From the NCBI RefSeq assembly GCF_030052995.1, contig NZ_JASJPW010000001.1, positions 2,966,001-3,030,000 of the forward strand: a DNA stretch of 64,000 nucleotides, given 5' to 3'. Of the stretch, positions 10,045 to 18,627 are shown piece after piece. Made by a program: the position numbers and the translations under genes. The DNA is from Gemmobacter sp. 24YEA27. GTDB taxonomy: Bacteria; Pseudomonadota; Alphaproteobacteria; Rhodobacterales; Rhodobacteraceae. Each line of letters opens with the position of its first letter. Position 1 is the first letter of the stretch. The notes under the pieces were generated by a model. That model did no database searches and had not been told where the DNA came from. It saw only the letters and a list, made by a program, of their open reading frames with translations.

Positions 10045-10365
10045 GAAGGTGCAGGTTTCTGTTGCCAGGTACCTGCGAACCCCGCCTTACGCGGCTAAGC
10101 GCAAGGACTTAGGTTTGGTATTGAGAGCTGCTTACGCAGCCATCGCCACCGGAGCACTGTTGTCATTGGCAACTGTGATCATGGACCGATAACGGTGGTA
10201 CCTTACCGAGCGAAAGCTGGCCTCTTTGAACGTCCGTCGATCCTGTTTCGGCCCCACACGCCCGCAATGAACGGGAGATTTGGTGGAGCCGCCGGGTACC
10301 GCCCCCGGGTCCGAGCCGCCTATTACAGGTGCGTTTATCGCCATAGTCCGGGTTGCCCCGGACAA
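10045..10365 (-). ncRNA. ssrA: Circularly permuted two-piece tmRNA (alphaproteobacterial ssrA)
   Basis: Rescues stalled ribosomes and tags the peptide. On the minus strand the acceptor piece comes first and ends GGCGGCTCCACCA (CCA at 10283-10281). A short spacer follows, then the coding piece beginning GGGGCCGAAACAGGATCGAC at 10255. Its 5' GGGGCC pairs with GGCTCC of the acceptor piece to rebuild the acceptor stem. The tag frame (10170-10132) encodes ANDNSAPVAMAA and a TAA stop. A pseudoknot-like region and a GCAGGT/ACCTGC stem follow to about 10045. Outer ends are approximate. Confidence 0.93.
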
Positions 10366-10370
10366 GAAGG

Positions 10371-10399
10371 AATATAGGACCACACCTGACCGGGCGCAA
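10371..10399 (-). promoter_or_regulatory. Promoter of the tmRNA gene
   Basis: Minus-strand TTGCGC (10399-10394) and TATATT (10376-10371) with a 17-base spacer, just upstream of the presumed 5' end of the acceptor piece near 10365. The rest of the gap up to 10690 shows no gene. Confidence 0.6.
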
Positions 10400-10692
10400 G
10401 CGGCGGCAGAGACCGGCGCCATTAAATCCCTAAACCCATCGCTTATGGCCCGGACCTGTTTACGATCCGGACCTTATGCTCCGACATGCGATGACCCGAA
10501 CTGGCATTCCGGATCTGCCCGACAGCGGTGCCCCGTCCGGCACAGGTGACCGATACTGCAATACAGGGCTTTGCCGGGCGCGCGACAGCGAGCCGCCTGC
10601 CTTGCAGCGCGGGCCTGGAGCTTTTCCCGTCTTTTTCAGCCCCGGGTAAAGGCCGAAGACTGCAATGTCGGCAGGCAAGAAACCTGTTGCCG

Positions 10693-10716
10693 ATTACATA
10701 CCAAGCGGTATGTAAT
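10693..10716. promoter_or_regulatory. Perfect palindromic operator in front of the TetR gene
   Basis: ATTACATACC, a 4-base spacer AAGC, then GGTATGTAAT: a perfect 10-bp inverted repeat ending 7 bases before the regulator's ATG at 10724. TTGCCG (10687-10692) and TATGTA (10709-10714), spaced 16 bases, would form a promoter overlapping the palindrome, so bound repressor would block RNA polymerase. A start point near 10720 would leave almost no leader on the mRNA. Confidence 0.8.
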
Positions 10717-10723
10717 TGCCGGT

Positions 10724-11320
10724 ATGACCGCAGCCCCGCCCTCGCTTCCGCCGCCCTCGCTTTCCCCGGCGTCGTCGCCCCGTCGCCGCCAGCCCGAGAT
10801 TTTGCGGCGCCGGCTGCTTGATGCGGCGGCGGCGCTGGCGGTCGCAGGCGGGCTCCAGGCGATGACCATCGCGGCGGTGGCCCGGGCCGCCGGGGTGACC
10901 AAGGGCGGGCTTTTTCACCATTTCCCCGACAAAGAGGCGCTGATCACCGCGCTGTTGCGCGATCTCCTCGATCATTTCGATGCGGCCATCGACCTCAGTA
11001 TGGCGGCTGATCCCGAGCCCCAGGGCAGCTTTACCCGCGCCTGGATAGCCGCCACGCTTGACCCGGGGCTGGCGGCTTCGGCGCCGCTGAACGCGGTCCT
11101 GCTGATGAATCCCGGGATGCGCAGCCTCTGGTCCGACTGGCTGCGTGCCCGGCTTACGCGCCATGCCGCAACCGATTCCGGCCCCTGGTACGAGATCCTG
11201 CGCCACGCGGCGGATGGCTTCTGGCTTGCCGATCTCTGGCAGGTCGAACCCGATCTGCGCCAGCCGATGGCAGACTTATGCGCAAAATTGCTTGACCTGA
11301 CCCGAAGGAATCCCGGCTGA
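10724..11320 (+). CDS. TetR/AcrR-family transcriptional repressor
   Basis: A 198-residue regulator. A proline-rich start is followed by a TetR helix-turn-helix (MTIAAVARAAGVTKGGLFHHF, near residues 45-66) and a helical ligand-binding domain. The ATG at 10724 is chosen because the perfect operator palindrome lies directly upstream; longer frames would run through it. No ribosome-binding site is evident, so leaderless translation is possible. Its stop overlaps the start of the SMR efflux gene (TGATG), so the two are co-transcribed and probably translationally coupled. Expected role: repress itself and the pump until a cationic drug or other ligand binds. Confidence 0.87.
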   Translation: MTAAPPSLPPPSLSPASSPRRRQPEILRRRLLDAAAALAVAGGLQAMTIAAVARAAGVTKGGLFHHFPDKEALITALLRDLLDHFDAAIDLSMAADPEPQGSFTRAWIAATLDPGLAASAPLNAVLLMNPGMRSLWSDWLRARLTRHAATDSGPWYEILRHAADGFWLADLWQVEPDLRQPMADLCAKLLDLTRRNPG

Positions 11321-11663
11321 TGAACCCTACGCTGACAACCTATGTCACGCTCCTCCTCGCGGTCTCGCTGGAGGTGATGGCGACCTCGCTTCTGCCCAGA
11401 CACGGCAATTCACCAAAGCGGTGCCGACCATCCTCATGCTCTGCCTTTATGGCGGCGCCTTTTTCTTCCTGTCGCAGGCGCTCAAGACCCTGCCGGTGGG
11501 GATCGCCTATGCGATCTGGTCAGGATTTGGCATCGTACTGATCTCGATGATCGGCTGGATCTGGCTGAAACAGTCGCTTGATCTCGCGGCGGTGATCGGG
11601 ATTGGGCTTATCCTTGCCGGTGTGCTGGTGATCAACCTGTTTTCCCAGGCCGCTCCGCATTGA
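11320..11663 (+). pseudogene. SMR-family multidrug efflux protein (EmrE/QacE-like), frameshifted
   Basis: Small four-helix drug/proton antiporter of about 114 residues. The first frame gives the N-terminus with the essential membrane Glu (LAVSLEVMATSLL). After about 11395 the protein continues one frame over as QFTKAVPTILMLCLYGGAFF, GIAYAIWSGFGIVLISMIGW and a C-terminal helix ending LVINLFSQAAPH, closely parallel to EmrE. One missing base around GCTTCTGCCCAG explains the break. The ATG overlaps the TetR stop, forming a two-gene regulator-pump operon. If the break is real, the pump is dead. Confidence 0.8.
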
Positions 11664-11744
11664 TTTCCGTCACCAGACCGTCATGCTTCCGTTACGCTGT
11701 ACTGCCATTGAGATCCCGAACTCCCCTCACGCGCGACGGATGCC

Positions 11745-12653
11745 ATGAACGAACAGACCCCGATGGACTGGCTGGAAGCCGAACTCTCGGATTCCTTCGA
11801 TGAGGATTATGAGCTTGAGCTGGAAGATGCCGAGTTGTCCGAAGAAATCGCGAAGATCTACAAGAAACGCCACGGGCCGGGGATGGAGCGCAAGGATTAC
11901 CTGCGCGCGCTGATCCGCCTTCAGGCCGAACTGATCCGACTGCAATCCTGGGTGCAATATCACAAGGAACGCGTGGTCGTGATCTTCGAGGGCCGCGATT
12001 CCGCCGGCAAGGGCGGCGCGATCAAGCGGATCACCCAGCGGCTGAACCCGCGCGTGGCGCGCACCGTGGCGCTTCCGGCGCCGTCGGACCGTGAAAAGAC
12101 CCAATGGTATTTCCAGCGCTATGTGCCGCATCTGCCGGCGGGCGGTGAAATGGTGCTGTTTGACCGATCCTGGTACAACCGTGCCGGGGTCGAGCGGGTG
12201 ATGGGCTTTGCCTCGGAAGACCAGGTGGAACAGTTCTTCCAGGACGTGCCGGAATTTGAACGGATGCTGGTGCGCTCGGGCATCAAAGTGGTGAAATACT
12301 GGTTCTCGATCACCGATGAAGAACAGCAGATGCGCTTTCTGATGCGGATCCATGATCCGATGAAACAATGGAAGCTTTCGCCGATGGATCTGCAAAGCCG
12401 CGTGCGGTGGGAGCAATATACCAAGGCGAAGGAAGAAATGCTGGCGCGCACCAATATCCCCGAGGCGCCCTGGTATATTGTCGAGGGCACCGACAAGAAA
12501 CGCGCGCGGCTGAACTGCATCGACCATCTCCTCGGCCTCTTCCCCTATGAGGATGTGCCGCATGAGGACATCCAGCTGCCCGAACGCGTCTTCAACCCCG
12601 ATTATGAACGCGCTGTCCTGCCGCCCGAACTCTACGTTCCGCTGAAATACTGA
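11745..12653 (+). CDS. ppk2: Polyphosphate kinase 2 (PPK2 class)
   Basis: A 302-residue single-domain PPK2 that transfers phosphate between polyphosphate and nucleotides. It has the Walker A loop FEGRDSAGKGGAIKR (about residues 82-96), the Walker B/lid stretch VLFDRSWYNRAGVERVMGF (about 136-154) and the C-terminal PWYIVEGTDKKRARLN. Length and the acidic N-terminal extension (ELSDSFDEDYELELED) fit one-domain members. It is monocistronic; the downstream gap holds a copy of the GGGATATTTAAG repeat. Confidence 0.92.
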   Translation: MNEQTPMDWLEAELSDSFDEDYELELEDAELSEEIAKIYKKRHGPGMERKDYLRALIRLQAELIRLQSWVQYHKERVVVIFEGRDSAGKGGAIKRITQRLNPRVARTVALPAPSDREKTQWYFQRYVPHLPAGGEMVLFDRSWYNRAGVERVMGFASEDQVEQFFQDVPEFERMLVRSGIKVVKYWFSITDEEQQMRFLMRIHDPMKQWKLSPMDLQSRVRWEQYTKAKEEMLARTNIPEAPWYIVEGTDKKRARLNCIDHLLGLFPYEDVPHEDIQLPERVFNPDYERAVLPPELYVPLKY

Positions 12654-12689
12654 GGCATCTGTTGTTCCGGCGTCTTGCGACGCCGGAAT

Positions 12690-12722
12690 GCCTCCGGCGG
12701 GGATATTTAAGGACCGAAAATG
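12690..12722. repeat. Single-arm copy of the GGGATATTTAAG intergenic repeat
   Basis: GCCTCCGGCGGGGATATTTAAGG followed by ACCGAAAATG matches one arm of the hairpin repeats seen at 24-33 kb. The inverted partner is absent, but CGCCGGA (12681-12687) and TCCGGCG (12693-12699) form a short stem after ppk2. Confidence 0.6.
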
Positions 12723-12896
12723 CTGGGACATGATGGGGAGCCGCTGAGCCGGGATGATCGGCTGGCGACCAGAGGCGCCCTGCGCGGCGGTCATTTCCCG
12801 CCGCTTCTGGCTGCTGTTCGATATTCCATTTGCCTTTCGGGAGGATCAGCCGGAGCATGGTCGGTGACCGCAACCTGAGATCCGGAGGAGCAGATC

Positions 12897-13274
12897 ATGG
12901 CAAAGCAGTCTCCCGGCTATATTGATGGCTTTCTGATCCCGGTCCGCAATGAGGATCGCGAGACCTACCGCGCGCATGAGGCGAAATGGTGGGGCGCGTT
13001 CAGGGCGCTCGGGGCGCTGACGCTTGTGGCGGGCTGGGGCGATGACGTGCCGCCCGGAAAGCAGACCGACTTTTTGCGCGCTGTAGATCTGCAGGACGGC
13101 GAGAGCGTGGTGTTTTGCTGGATGACCTGGCCCGACAAGGCGACCCGTGACAAGGCCTATGCTGCCATGGAGGCGCGGTCAGAAAGCGATCCCGACATGA
13201 AGCCCGAAGCCATGCCCTTTGACGGCAAGCGCATGATCTATGGCGGCTTCGTGCCCCTTTTGGTCGAAGAATGA
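12897..13274 (+). CDS. DUF1428 family protein
   Basis: A 125-residue cytosolic protein that opens with YIDGFLIPV and ends DGKRMIYGGFVPLL, the conserved ends of the DUF1428 (YbaA-like, dimeric alpha-beta-barrel) family. A GGAGGAG ribosome-binding site lies just upstream. It is 11 bases from the VOC gene behind it, so the two likely form an operon. Biochemical function is unknown. Confidence 0.85.
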   Translation: MAKQSPGYIDGFLIPVRNEDRETYRAHEAKWWGAFRALGALTLVAGWGDDVPPGKQTDFLRAVDLQDGESVVFCWMTWPDKATRDKAYAAMEARSESDPDMKPEAMPFDGKRMIYGGFVPLLVEE

Positions 13275-13285
13275 GGATCTGAGCC

Positions 13286-14041
13286 ATGACATTGCAAGGA
13301 ACCCCCTGCTGGTACGAGCTCTGCACCATGGATACCGGGGCGGCGCGCGGCTTTTATGGCCCGCTGCTGGGCTGGACCTTCCAGGATGCCGGAATGGAGG
13401 GGTTTGACTATGGCCTTGCCACCAAAGACGGGGCGATGATTGCCGGGCTGATGACGCCCGACAGCCCGATGCCGGAATTCTGGATGGTCTATTTCGCGGT
13501 TGACCACTGCGATCACGTGGTCGCCAAAGCCAAGGCGCTCGGGGCCAATGTGCATCGCGCGCCCGAGGACATCCCCGGCACCGGCCGTTTCGCGATTCTG
13601 GCCGATCCTCAGGGCGCCGCCTTTGGCCTGTTGCAGCCCGAAGACGGCACGCCGGGCCATGCCTTTGATCAGGCCAGAACCGGTCATGGCAACTGGCTTG
13701 AACTGCATTCTTCGGACCCCGAGGCCGGGTTCCAGTTCTACGCCGCCCTGTTTGGCTGGAGCGCGACCGATGCGATGGATATGGGGCCGGATGGCAAATA
13801 CCAGCTTTTTGCCCATGATGGTCGTGATATCGGTGGAATGATGGGAATGCTGGGCGTGGAAGGCGCGCCGCCGCACTGGCTGCCCTATTTCGGGGTGCCC
13901 GGGATTGATGCGGCAACGGCCGGGGTCACTTCGCTGGGGGGCAAGGTGCTTCATGGCCCTGTCGAAGTGCCGGGCGGTGCCTGGATCACTATGGCAAGCG
14001 ACCCGCGCGGGGCGGGTTTTGCAGTGGTCGGGCCGCGATGA
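13286..14041 (+). CDS. VOC-family protein with two glyoxalase/dioxygenase-type domains
   Basis: A 251-residue protein made of two vicinal-oxygen-chelate repeats (about 1-120 and 125-250). Each opens with a metal-ligand-like strand (CWYELCTMDTGAARGFYGPLLGW and NWLELHSSDPEAGFQFYAALFGW align with each other) and closes with DP.GA.F. VOC proteins cover glyoxalases, dioxygenases and antibiotic-binding proteins, so the reaction cannot be told. It sits behind the DUF1428 gene; IS debris starts right after the stop. Confidence 0.85.
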   Translation: MTLQGTPCWYELCTMDTGAARGFYGPLLGWTFQDAGMEGFDYGLATKDGAMIAGLMTPDSPMPEFWMVYFAVDHCDHVVAKAKALGANVHRAPEDIPGTGRFAILADPQGAAFGLLQPEDGTPGHAFDQARTGHGNWLELHSSDPEAGFQFYAALFGWSATDAMDMGPDGKYQLFAHDGRDIGGMMGMLGVEGAPPHWLPYFGVPGIDAATAGVTSLGGKVLHGPVEVPGGAWITMASDPRGAGFAVVGPR

Positions 14042-14046
14042 GGCGT

Positions 14047-14420
14047 TAGCTCTGCCCTGGCACCGCCTTGGCGGCATAGTTCCACGGCAGGAGATCTTCG
14101 ACCCGACCTCTGCTTTTGGCGATTGACGATCGCGGTGAGCGTGCCGGCCTGCGAGGCGTATGGATCGACGCCGTTCCTCTTACAGGTGTCGGTCAGCGAG
14201 ACGCTGACCACCCGGTTTTCGGCGCCGGAGTCGTGACCGGCGAAGTGGGCGTTTTGCGGTGCAGGGCGATGGGGCGGATAGCGCCTTCGAAAGAATTGCT
14301 GTCACTCCCTACGCGGCCGTCCTACGCGGCCGTCGGTCAGGAAGCGCCCCCGGCCGTCACGGCACCTGGCGATAGAGGCCAGTGCCACACCGAGGGGCGT
14401 TGTGGCAAAAGCGCGGGCGA
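14047..14420 (-). mobile_element. IS66-family transposase (TnpC) C-terminal remnant
   Basis: Minus-strand translation in shifting frames gives DSNSFEGAIRPIALHRK, then FAGHDSGAEN, CKRNGVDPY and VEDLLPWNYA, the conserved end of IS66 TnpC. Several small indels make it non-functional. The copy starts only a few bases after the VOC stop codon. Confidence 0.72.
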
Positions 14421-14889
14421 GGTAATGGCGCAGCCCTGCTTCAGGACGGAGCAGGATCGGGGCGGTGGATCCTGGCGTGCGGTACGGCGGGTGGGGGGAT
14501 CGCAGCCGCAGTTCGCAGTCTTAATACGGCGCAGAGGTCGCGGATGAGGAGGACATCTTCCTCGGCAATCGGCTCGGGTGCGTGTGAACTAAATCAGCTT
14601 TCGCCGGGGCTGGGCCCATGTTCAGATGCCTCAATGAATGTAAGTGATCTTTGATGCCAGAGCATGTGATCGCTTGCCTCGGTGTCTCAGGCCTTCAGAT
14701 GTGGCTTCAAGTCTCACCGGTCGGCATGGATAGACGCGGGTCTGGTCTAAATCAACAATCAAAACTGTCCGGCTCTCTGGGGAGATGAGGTTAACGGATC
14801 CGGATCTTTACGATCATTTACCCTTAGTTTTTATCGATCTTCTCACTGTCTCTGAAGCCCCTTGGCCACTTCCGGCGCCTATGTTATTG
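14421..14889. other. Non-coding debris inside the IS cluster
   Basis: No frame here resembles a known protein and base composition is less GC-rich than the flanks (for example 14641-14830). It probably consists of decayed IS66 middle sequence and flanking DNA. Confidence 0.4.
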
Positions 14890-15660
14890 CTAGGGGTGCA
14901 TCACAGGGTTCCGGAAATCCTGCTGCCGCGTCAGCCTGACCCGAGCAGCTCTGGCCATTTTACTGGCGGGCGCTCTGCCGCCCAACAGTTCGGGTTTTCT
15001 CTCAAACATGGCCATGAGCCATTTGGTTGTTGTTTTCCTGTATCGCATGGCGGCAGTCACATCGGCCATCTCGCTGATGATCCGCAGCCGTCGAATGTCA
15101 CGCTGTCCCATGTGCGATATGCGGCCCATGACCTGTTTGCCGCCGGACGACTGCTGTCGAGGCATCATGCCAAAACATGCTGCAAAGTCGCGGCCGCACC
15201 GAAAACACTGAGTGTTCGGTGCCAGGGTTTCGATCGCCATGGCAGTGATAGGCCCGATTCCTGCCATTGTCTTAAAACGACGCGCTACGTCCGATTGGTC
15301 CGAAACTGATTTCAAACGATGTTCGAAGCCTTCGATCCAGGTCACCAGCTGCTAGATCTGTTCGCGACAGTGGGCTCCTAATCCTCTGATATCCCGAGCC
15401 AGGCCCGGGCTTTCATCGCTCGGTGCGTCCTGGAGACACTTCGGATGGTCTGGTGAGGTCGCTGCGACAATGCCGAACACCGCAACATGCGCGCAGGCCA
15501 CTGATCAGATGTGTGTGCTGGCCGATGATCCATTCGCATGTGCAGAATACCACGGCACGAGTCTGCTGCTCCTGCGTTTTGACCGAAACGGAGCGCAGTG
15601 TCGGTCGAGAGGCCGCCGCCACAATGGCATGCGTCATGGGCGTCGTTCCTCTGCCCATTC
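14890..15660 (-). mobile_element. IS110-family transposase remnant (C-terminal transposase-20 domain)
   Basis: The clean part (15345-14890) reads MAGIGPITAMAIETL, GRDFAACFGMMPRQQSSGGK and MGRISHMGQRDIRRLRI, the hallmark of IS110 C-terminal domains including the Ser of the catalytic helix region. Further upstream, VSVKTQEQQTRAVVF (about 15600) matches the central linker. The N-terminal RuvC-like DEDD domain is missing and frames shift around 15350, so the element is inactive. Confidence 0.8.
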
Positions 15661-15804
15661 GCGAACGGGTTCAAATAGATCTGCCCTCTTTTTTCTATCT
15701 CGCGAGCCCGGCCATCGGCTGTTGCACAAGGCTCCTTCGCGACAGAGCATTCCGGCTGTTGGGCCAAAAAATGTAAGAGTTGCGAAGGAGATAGCTTTTT
15801 GGGT

Positions 15805-16240
15805 AAGCAACCGATCCGTCCGCGCGTGCATCCGCGCGTCATGGAAGGGGCGCAGGTCGGGCTCTCGGGCTCAATCACTTCTTTGATGCGCGGGCTGAGG
15901 CATTGGCGTGGATCGCGGCCATGGCCGGTTCCAGATCTTCGGGAGACAGTTCGAACTGGTCGGGATCGCTCTTCTCCGTCCGACGCCCAAAGGCCGCCCT
16001 CCTGAAGGCCGCGACCAGGTTTTCCAAGCGCTCGTTCCGTTCTTCCTTGCGAAGGTTGCGCGCCTCCCTGGCGATCAGCATCGCCTTAAGCGCAGTAATT
16101 TCTTCGGGCAGATCAGCGGTCTTCGGCATGGCGCGGGTTCAATCATAGCGGCACTGCCGATGCCCGCCGAAGGCACCGGCCGGGTCATCCTGCCGCAGCC
16201 TGCACCGTTCACTTAACGGCTTCGAGAGCCGTGGTCCCGA
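15805..16240 (-). mobile_element. IS66-family transposase (TnpC) N-terminal remnant and left-end sequence
   Basis: The 84-residue frame 16129-15875 contains MLIAREARNLRKEERNERLE and FGRRTEKSDPDQFEL, the coiled-coil start of IS66 TnpC. After a short deletion the match resumes as VIEPESPTC. The upstream 100 bases (GTTAAGTGAACGGTGCAGG) look like an IS66-type leader; tnpA and tnpB are absent. With the C-terminal remnant at 14.0-14.4 kb this may be one element split by the IS110 sequence. Confidence 0.7.
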
Positions 16241-16385
16241 TGGCCTCCCCCTCACACTGTCCATGTAAATCTCCTCAAAGAACGGATTCGCAACGTAGAG
16301 ATTCAGCCGGAAGACAGGCGCAGAACAGCGTTTACGGTGAGACAGATTTCCAAATCCCTTTTGCGGATCGGATGTAACAAAGACC

Positions 16386-16410
16386 AAAGCCGCGCTTTCT
16401 GTGCGGCTTT
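16386..16410. terminator. Stem-loop terminator of the OmpA-family gene
   Basis: AAAGCCGC / GCGGCTTT, a perfect 8-bp stem with a 9-base loop, lies 58 bases after the stop codon of the minus-strand OmpA-like gene. The A/T ends of the stem act as the tract on both strands. Confidence 0.7.
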
Positions 16411-16467
16411 GTCATTCAGATCAGGTCTTTATCAGGGCAAGTCAGACCTTTGACCTGCTCGGGCGCC

Positions 16468-18456
16468 TCAGCCCGCATTGCGCAGCAGCGGTGTGATCAG
16501 CCGCACGAGAACCCGGCGATTTGCGCGCTCTGCCGCTTCGGTCCGGATCTTCAGCTCGGCCTCGCCATAGCCCTGCACCACGAGGTTTTCCGGCGGAACG
16601 CCGAAATATTCCGTCAGTGCCAGCGCGAGGCTCTCTGCCCGCCGGTCCGACAACAGCAGATTAGAGCTCGCCGAGCCCACTGCGTCGGTATGACCTTCGA
16701 TCAGGAAGACATGGCCCGGGTTCGATGCCAGCAACTGCTGCATCAGCCGGCCAAGATCGGCAAGCTTCTTCGCCTCGGTCGCATTGATCACCGATGAGCC
16801 GGTGTCAAAGGTAATGCTGTCCACCTCGACCGTGGCCGCCAGGGCCCGCACCTGGGGAATGTCACGCACCTGGCGCAGACTGAATTTGCGGCCAAGGCCT
16901 TCAACCTCCAGCGCTGCCATTTCCGCCTTCAGCGCCGCGTTCTGGTCCGAGGTCGAGATCACGACCCGGTCCGGGCGCGGCTTGGGCAGCTGCGTCACGA
17001 TGATCGGCTGTTCCGGCTCCAGATCGTTGATCAGAAGCATCTCCTGGCCATATTGATCATAGGCGGCACGGCGCAGCACCCTGCCCGACGCGTCGCGGAT
17101 CGTCACCACCTGGGTGCCATCGGCGCGGCTGACCACCGTGCGGGTCGAGCCGTCATTAAAGCTCTCGGTCTGGGTGCGCACGCCGGGACGGCGCAGCACG
17201 GCATCGTCATCCTTATAGACCACGTAAGAGCCATCCGCATTCTCGACCACCACCCGGTCGCCGGAATTGCTGACAACGCGGCGTTCATCCTTCTTGCCGC
17301 CATTTATGATCGTGCCTACCGCCAGGGCGCCCAGCGCCAGCAACCCGACTTTCTCGAGGTCAGAGAGGCCGGATTTCTTGCCTTTGCCGACCGCGACCGG
17401 GGCCGCGGCAAATTCATTGACCGAAGTCCGGGTATTGGCCTCGGTGATGATCGTATCAATCACCGAAACCGGTGCAACACCCGTCCCCGTCGTGGCCCCT
17501 TCCCCTGCGCCCGTCGTACCAGTCGCGGTCTCCGTACCTGTTGCCACGCCGGGGACATCGACCCCGCCCGGGACGCCTTCAAGGAAGGAGGCCGCCGCGA
17601 CGGCGGGCACCGCGAGGACTGTCGCATCCGCGACCGTGCCGGCCCCGGCTTCCGCATCGGTACCCTCACCCGCATCGGCCTGTGCGTCCGGCATTCCAAG
17701 AATATCCGCGAGGCTGCTGACCGCCTTCTCTTCCGGCACCGGGGCGTCGATCGCATTGGCGAGGGCTTCGGGCGAGACTTCTGCCGCACCGGCTTCGGTC
17801 GGCTCAATCGCATCCGCAACATCCGCCGGCACAGCAGGTTCAGCCGTTTCGCTATCCGAGGTCGCAGCTTCCGATGCTTCGGCTTTCGCTGCCGCAGCGC
17901 TGGCGGCTGCGGCTTCGGCCGCTGCCTTGGCTTCCGCCGCCGCCTGAGCTTCCGCCGCTGCCTGAGCCTCCGCTGCCGCCTGAGCTTCCGCCGCTGCCTG
18001 AGCCTCCGCTGCCGCCTGAGCTTCCGCCGCTGCCTGAGCCTCCGCTGCCGCCTGAGCTTCCGCCGCTGCCTGAGCTTCCGCCGCTGCCTGAGCCTCCGCT
18101 GCCGCCTGAGCCTCCGCCGCTGCCTGAGCCTCCGCTGCTGTCTGAGCTTCCGCCGCTGCCTGAGCTTCCGCTGCCGCCTGAGCCTCCGCTGCTGCCTGAG
18201 CTTCCGCCGCTGCCTGAGCTTCCGCCGCTGCCTGAGCTTCCGCCGCTGCCTGCGCCTCCGCTGCCGCCTGAGCTTCCGCCGCTGCCTGAGCCTCCGCTGC
18301 TGCCTGAGCCTCCGCTGCTGCCTGAGCTTCCGCTGCGGCCTGAGCTTCTATCTCAGCCTGTGTCTCTGTCTCATTTTCCTGCGCATAGACCGGCAGCGTA
18401 TGAAACGAGCTCAGCGCGACCGAGAGTGCGGTCGAGGAGATGAGTAATTTGCGCAT
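16468..18456 (-). CDS. OmpA-family outer-membrane/peptidoglycan-binding protein with long Ala-Glu-Gln hexapeptide repeat
   Basis: A 662-residue exported protein. A signal peptide (about 1-25, cut near YAQ) is followed by about 22 tandem AAAEAQ hexapeptides (about 35-185), an acidic Ala/Glu-rich low-complexity stretch, a short hydrophobic segment near residue 375 (KVGLLALGALAVGTIING), and a C-terminal OmpA/MotB domain (about 540-655) with FDTGSSVI and LIEGHTDAVGS. The last domain binds the peptide of peptidoglycan; the repeats would form a long Ala-rich helix able to span the periplasm. Similar proteins are annotated in Rhodobacteraceae as OmpA-like lipoprotein-independent anchors. Single gene with its own terminator. 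The repeat block makes its length prone to change by slippage. Confidence 0.87.
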   Translation of the reverse strand: MRKLLISSTALSVALSSFHTLPVYAQENETETQAEIEAQAAAEAQAAAEAQAAAEAQAAAEAQAAAEAQAAAEAQAAAEAQAAAEAQAAAEAQAAAEAQAAAEAQTAAEAQAAAEAQAAAEAQAAAEAQAAAEAQAAAEAQAAAEAQAAAEAQAAAEAQAAAEAQAAAEAQAAAEAKAAAEAAAASAAAAKAEASEAATSDSETAEPAVPADVADAIEPTEAGAAEVSPEALANAIDAPVPEEKAVSSLADILGMPDAQADAGEGTDAEAGAGTVADATVLAVPAVAAASFLEGVPGGVDVPGVATGTETATGTTGAGEGATTGTGVAPVSVIDTIITEANTRTSVNEFAAAPVAVGKGKKSGLSDLEKVGLLALGALAVGTIINGGKKDERRVVSNSGDRVVVENADGSYVVYKDDDAVLRRPGVRTQTESFNDGSTRTVVSRADGTQVVTIRDASGRVLRRAAYDQYGQEMLLINDLEPEQPIIVTQLPKPRPDRVVISTSDQNAALKAEMAALEVEGLGRKFSLRQVRDIPQVRALAATVEVDSITFDTGSSVINATEAKKLADLGRLMQQLLASNPGHVFLIEGHTDAVGSASSNLLLSDRRAESLALALTEYFGVPPENLVVQGYGEAELKIRTEAAERANRRVLVRLITPLLRNAG
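17931..18340. repeat. 18-bp tandem repeat (about 22-23 copies) inside the OmpA-family gene
   Basis: Plus-strand unit GCCTGAGCTTCCGCCGCT with third-position variants (GCC/GCT, TCC/TCT). It encodes AAAEAQ on the minus strand; single changes give TAAEAQ and, at the end, AAAEAK. Synonymous differences between copies show the array is not freshly amplified. Confidence 0.93.
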
Positions 18457-18627
18457 TGGTCTTCCTCTGAGATCCTGGCCGTGATGCTGACGCCGCGTCC
18501 CGGGGTGTTTGCGGGCCTTTTTGCCGGCGCAAGATCCGGGAATCGCGGTGTCTTCAGCCCCTGACCCTGCACCGGACAGGGCGTGCTATGCGATAGCAAC
18601 GCAGATCCCGGAGCGGGGTTCCGCCTG

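Noticed and set aside
15720..15790. GGCTGTTGCACAAGGC as an intact IS5-type end
   Set aside because: No matching second end or transposase for such an element was found nearby; only a chance or remnant similarity can be claimed.
17931..18340. CRISPR-like array of regularly spaced repeats
   Set aside because: The units are contiguous 18-bp tandem repeats with no unique spacers and encode protein.
17053..18447. Long open frames on the plus strand rich in Arg/Cys/Leu or Pro/Glu/Leu repeats
   Set aside because: They are antisense shadows of the AAAEAQ repeat; the minus-strand frame has a signal peptide and an OmpA domain.
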